Shown: positions 4,476-6,631 of the stretch, in pieces | Position numbering within the stretch: position 1 is the first letter of the stretch | Layout: each line of letters starts with the position of its first letter | NCBI GenBank assembly: GCA_946184195.1 | Contig: CAMHEP010000080.1 | Span: 1-6,631, forward strand | Source: an uncultured Bacteroidales bacterium | Lineage (GTDB): Bacteria; Bacteroidota; Bacteroidia; Bacteroidales; Paludibacteraceae | Reading direction: 5' to 3' | DNA: 6,631 bases | Made by a program: the position numbers and the translations under genes | The notes under the pieces: model-generated | Database searches by the model: none | Told to the model about the DNA's origin: nothing | What the model saw: only the letters and a program-made list of their open reading frames with translations

Positions 4476-6631
4476 ATGCATAATATGGAAACGGATTACA
4501 CGCAACTCATGGCAGTGCGAGTGAAACGCATCTTGCTGGTTTGCAGTAACTACGATAGTTTCGTGCTCGAAGAGGACGGACGTATTGATGTGCGTATCGC
4601 AGAGGAATATGCCGAACTGAACCTGAGTAATCCCCCGTCAATTGTCCGTACGGAGACCAAGGATGACGCACTGAAATTGGTGCAGTCGGGCGAATCGTTC
4701 GACCTCGTCATCATGATGGATAATGCTGCCGTGGAATCCGCTTTTGTATTTGCACATAGTTTCAAACAATTGTCACCCACAACACCGGTTGTTCTCTTAA
4801 CCTCATTCTCTAAGACGGTCTATGAACGTGTACGCCGTTCAGCGGAGCAATTGAATAGTGCGATTAGCGACATTGATTATATCTTCACTTGGAACAATAC
4901 CACAGACCTTATCATCGCTATCATCAAACTGCTTGAGGATAAACTCAATGCGGACCATGATATCCTGACGGAAGGTGTACGTGCCATTCTCTTGGTGGAA
5001 GACTCGGTGCGCTATTATAGCACTTACTTGCCCTTGCTCTATAAATTGGTGCTACAGCAGAATAGTATTGCCATCCGCGATGCACTCAATGAGAAGCAAC
5101 AGCTGCTTCGCAAACGGTCTCGCCCCAAGGTCCTGATGGCTACATGCTACGATGAAGCGGTGGATATATATCGCCGTTACAACAAGAATATTATCGGTGT
5201 TATCTCCGATATCGGATTCGTGCTTCATCGTGGCGATGCACCTGAAACAGAGAAACTGGATGCCGGTGTTAACCTTTGCCGATTAATCCGCGAAGATATA
5301 CCCACTATGCCGGTACTTATGCAGTCATCGCAGGAATCGATGCGTAGCGTCGCTCAACAGATGGGAGCAGGTTTTGTGGTGAAGACCAGCAAGACCCTCA
5401 CCCAACAGTTGAGTGATTATATCGGACGAGAGTTTGGGTTCGGGGATTTTGTGGCTATTGACCCCAAGAGTGGGAAAGAGATAGCGCGCGCTAACGATTT
5501 GGAAGGCTTTGAGCGTATTATCTCTACCATTCCGCCGAAGGCTTTTCGCCGACTCAGTGATAACAACTACCTAAGTAAATGGCTCTTCGCCCGAGGACTG
5601 TTTGCTGTGGGTAAACATGTACAACAACTTAAGATTCAGGACGATTCTGATATTGAGAATATCCGTCAAGCCAATATCGCCCTTATTCATGACTACCGGG
5701 TCAATGCAGCACAAGGTGTGGTAGCTAAATATAATCCGGACACTTTCAACGATACTATTTGGTTTTCGCGGGTTGGGTCTGGTTCTCTCGGTGGTAAAGC
5801 GCGTGGACTGGCTTTCCTTAACCATATACTGCAGAAGTATCGTCTCTATGATAAGTGGAAAGATGTGCGTGTCTTGGTTCCCCGCACAATGGTTATCACT
5901 ACCGAGTATTTCGATCGTTTCATTCACGATAACGGCTTGCAATATGTTATCGAGTCAGACCTCAGCGATGAGGAGATTCTGAGCGAATTTGTGGCGTCTA
6001 CTTTGCCGAGCGACCTCTATGATGCACTACGTCAGTTTGTACGAGTAAGTAATCGTCCCTTGGCTATTCGTTCGTCCAGTAAGTTGGAGGACTCCTACTA
6101 TCAACCTTTTGCCGGAGTCTATTCTACCTATATGATCCCCTCTACAGAGAATGAGGACCAACAACTGCGCCTGCTGGGTAAAGCGATTAAATCGGTCTAT
6201 GCTGCCGTCTATTTTGCGGCTGCTCGCGGGTATATCACCTCAACGGCTAATGTCATCTCGGAGGAAAAGATGGCACTCGTCATCCAAGAGGTATGCGGCG
6301 AGGAGCAAAACGGTTTTTTCTTCCCGACTCTTTCTGGCGTGGCACGTAGTATCAACTTCTATCCGGTTGGACATGAACGAGCTGAGGATGGTATCGTCAA
6401 GGTCGCTTATGGATTGGGTAAGGTGGTCGTAGATGGTGAACCCGTCTTGCGGTTCTCACCTAAGTATCCTAAACATGTGCTGCAAACGTCTACACCCGAA
6501 CTCACTATGTCTGATACGCAAAAGTCGATGTTGGCACTCAGTATGCAGCCAGACCGATTTAAGACATCCGTGGATGATGCCGTCAATCTCTCACGATTGT
6601 CGATAGCCGAGTGTGAGCAGTTTGAGTCGCT
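4476..6631 (+). CDS. twin receiver-domain PEP synthase/PPDK-like protein, 3' end outside window
   Basis: An open frame of 718 codons that runs off the right edge. Residues about 17-155 form a receiver-like domain that has lost its acidic pocket (CSNYD in place of the acidic pair, M81 at the phosphorylation position, W where the Lys should be). Residues about 168-312 form a second receiver that keeps E175-D176, phosphoacceptor D245 and K303. A helical linker follows. From about 429 the nucleotide-binding PEP/pyruvate-binding domain of PPDK/PEP synthase begins: GSGSLGGKARG (434-444), AIRSSSKLEDS (530-540, R532), VIQEVCGEE, SGVARS (620-625) and GLGK (646-649). Known for PEP synthases: ATP, pyruvate and water give PEP, AMP and phosphate through a phosphohistidine domain, which would lie beyond the window if present. 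Bacteroidales homologues are commonly labelled PEP synthase without proof. Start ATG 4476 or 4485, both weakly supported by an RBS. Function is inferred. Confidence 0.85.
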   Translation, partial: MHNMETDYTQLMAVRVKRILLVCSNYDSFVLEEDGRIDVRIAEEYAELNLSNPPSIVRTETKDDALKLVQSGESFDLVIMMDNAAVESAFVFAHSFKQLSPTTPVVLLTSFSKTVYERVRRSAEQLNSAISDIDYIFTWNNTTDLIIAIIKLLEDKLNADHDILTEGVRAILLVEDSVRYYSTYLPLLYKLVLQQNSIAIRDALNEKQQLLRKRSRPKVLMATCYDEAVDIYRRYNKNIIGVISDIGFVLHRGDAPETEKLDAGVNLCRLIREDIPTMPVLMQSSQESMRSVAQQMGAGFVVKTSKTLTQQLSDYIGREFGFGDFVAIDPKSGKEIARANDLEGFERIISTIPPKAFRRLSDNNYLSKWLFARGLFAVGKHVQQLKIQDDSDIENIRQANIALIHDYRVNAAQGVVAKYNPDTFNDTIWFSRVGSGSLGGKARGLAFLNHILQKYRLYDKWKDVRVLVPRTMVITTEYFDRFIHDNGLQYVIESDLSDEEILSEFVASTLPSDLYDALRQFVRVSNRPLAIRSSSKLEDSYYQPFAGVYSTYMIPSTENEDQQLRLLGKAIKSVYAAVYFAAARGYITSTANVISEEKMALVIQEVCGEEQNGFFFPTLSGVARSINFYPVGHERAEDGIVKVAYGLGKVVVDGEPVLRFSPKYPKHVLQTSTPELTMSDTQKSMLALSMQPDRFKTSVDDAVNLSRLSIAECEQFES

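Noticed and set aside
5571..5942. 123-residue minus-strand open frame inside the PEP-synthase-like gene
   Set aside because: The plus-strand frame here carries the GSGSLGGKARG motif of the family; the minus-strand product resembles nothing known to me.

Overview
The window looks like chromosomal DNA of a Bacteroidota bacterium, most likely order Bacteroidales. The grounds are the protein families and their wording (a DsbD-type reductase with the Bacteroidales C-x4-C alpha-domain motif, an RlmB ending in the GTIESLNVSVAAG signature, a 448-residue hexameric-type glutamate dehydrogenase, and a receiver-domain/PEP-synthase fusion of the kind seen in Bacteroides relatives), plus short AT-rich linkers and weak Shine-Dalgarno sequences. 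The genus cannot be fixed from this sequence. All recognisable genes lie on the + strand.

Layout. Positions 1-258 are visibly AT-rich, hold no gene I can support, and end in two neighbouring inverted repeats. Positions 259-623 hold a decayed Bro-N (DinD/antirepressor-like) gene, AT-rich in its first half, broken by a one-base frameshift in an A run and cut off shortly after the Bro-N core. From 648 onward base composition is more balanced and the genes are closely packed: dsbD (648-2213, interrupted by an in-frame TAA at 1590-1592), rlmB (2242-3078), gdhA (3105-4451) and a long PEP/pyruvate-binding protein with two N-terminal receiver-like domains (4476 to beyond the right edge). The gaps between them are 28, 26 and 24 bases with no visible terminator, so co-transcription is plausible.

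Functions. DsbD would carry electrons across the inner membrane to periplasmic thiol proteins, but as written it is split inside its sixth membrane helix and should not work unless the stop is read through or is a sequence error. RlmB 2'-O-methylates 23S rRNA. GdhA joins ammonia to 2-oxoglutarate. The last protein looks like a PEP synthase/pyruvate phosphate dikinase relative that may be controlled by phosphorylation of its second receiver domain. GdhA and this protein sit at the carbon/nitrogen branch point around pyruvate, PEP and glutamate.

I did not find a clear new defence or mobile system. The points most worth a second look are the receiver-PEP-synthase fusion, the two adjacent genes that are each one base change from intact, and an EF-hand-like acidic loop in the DsbD gamma domain.
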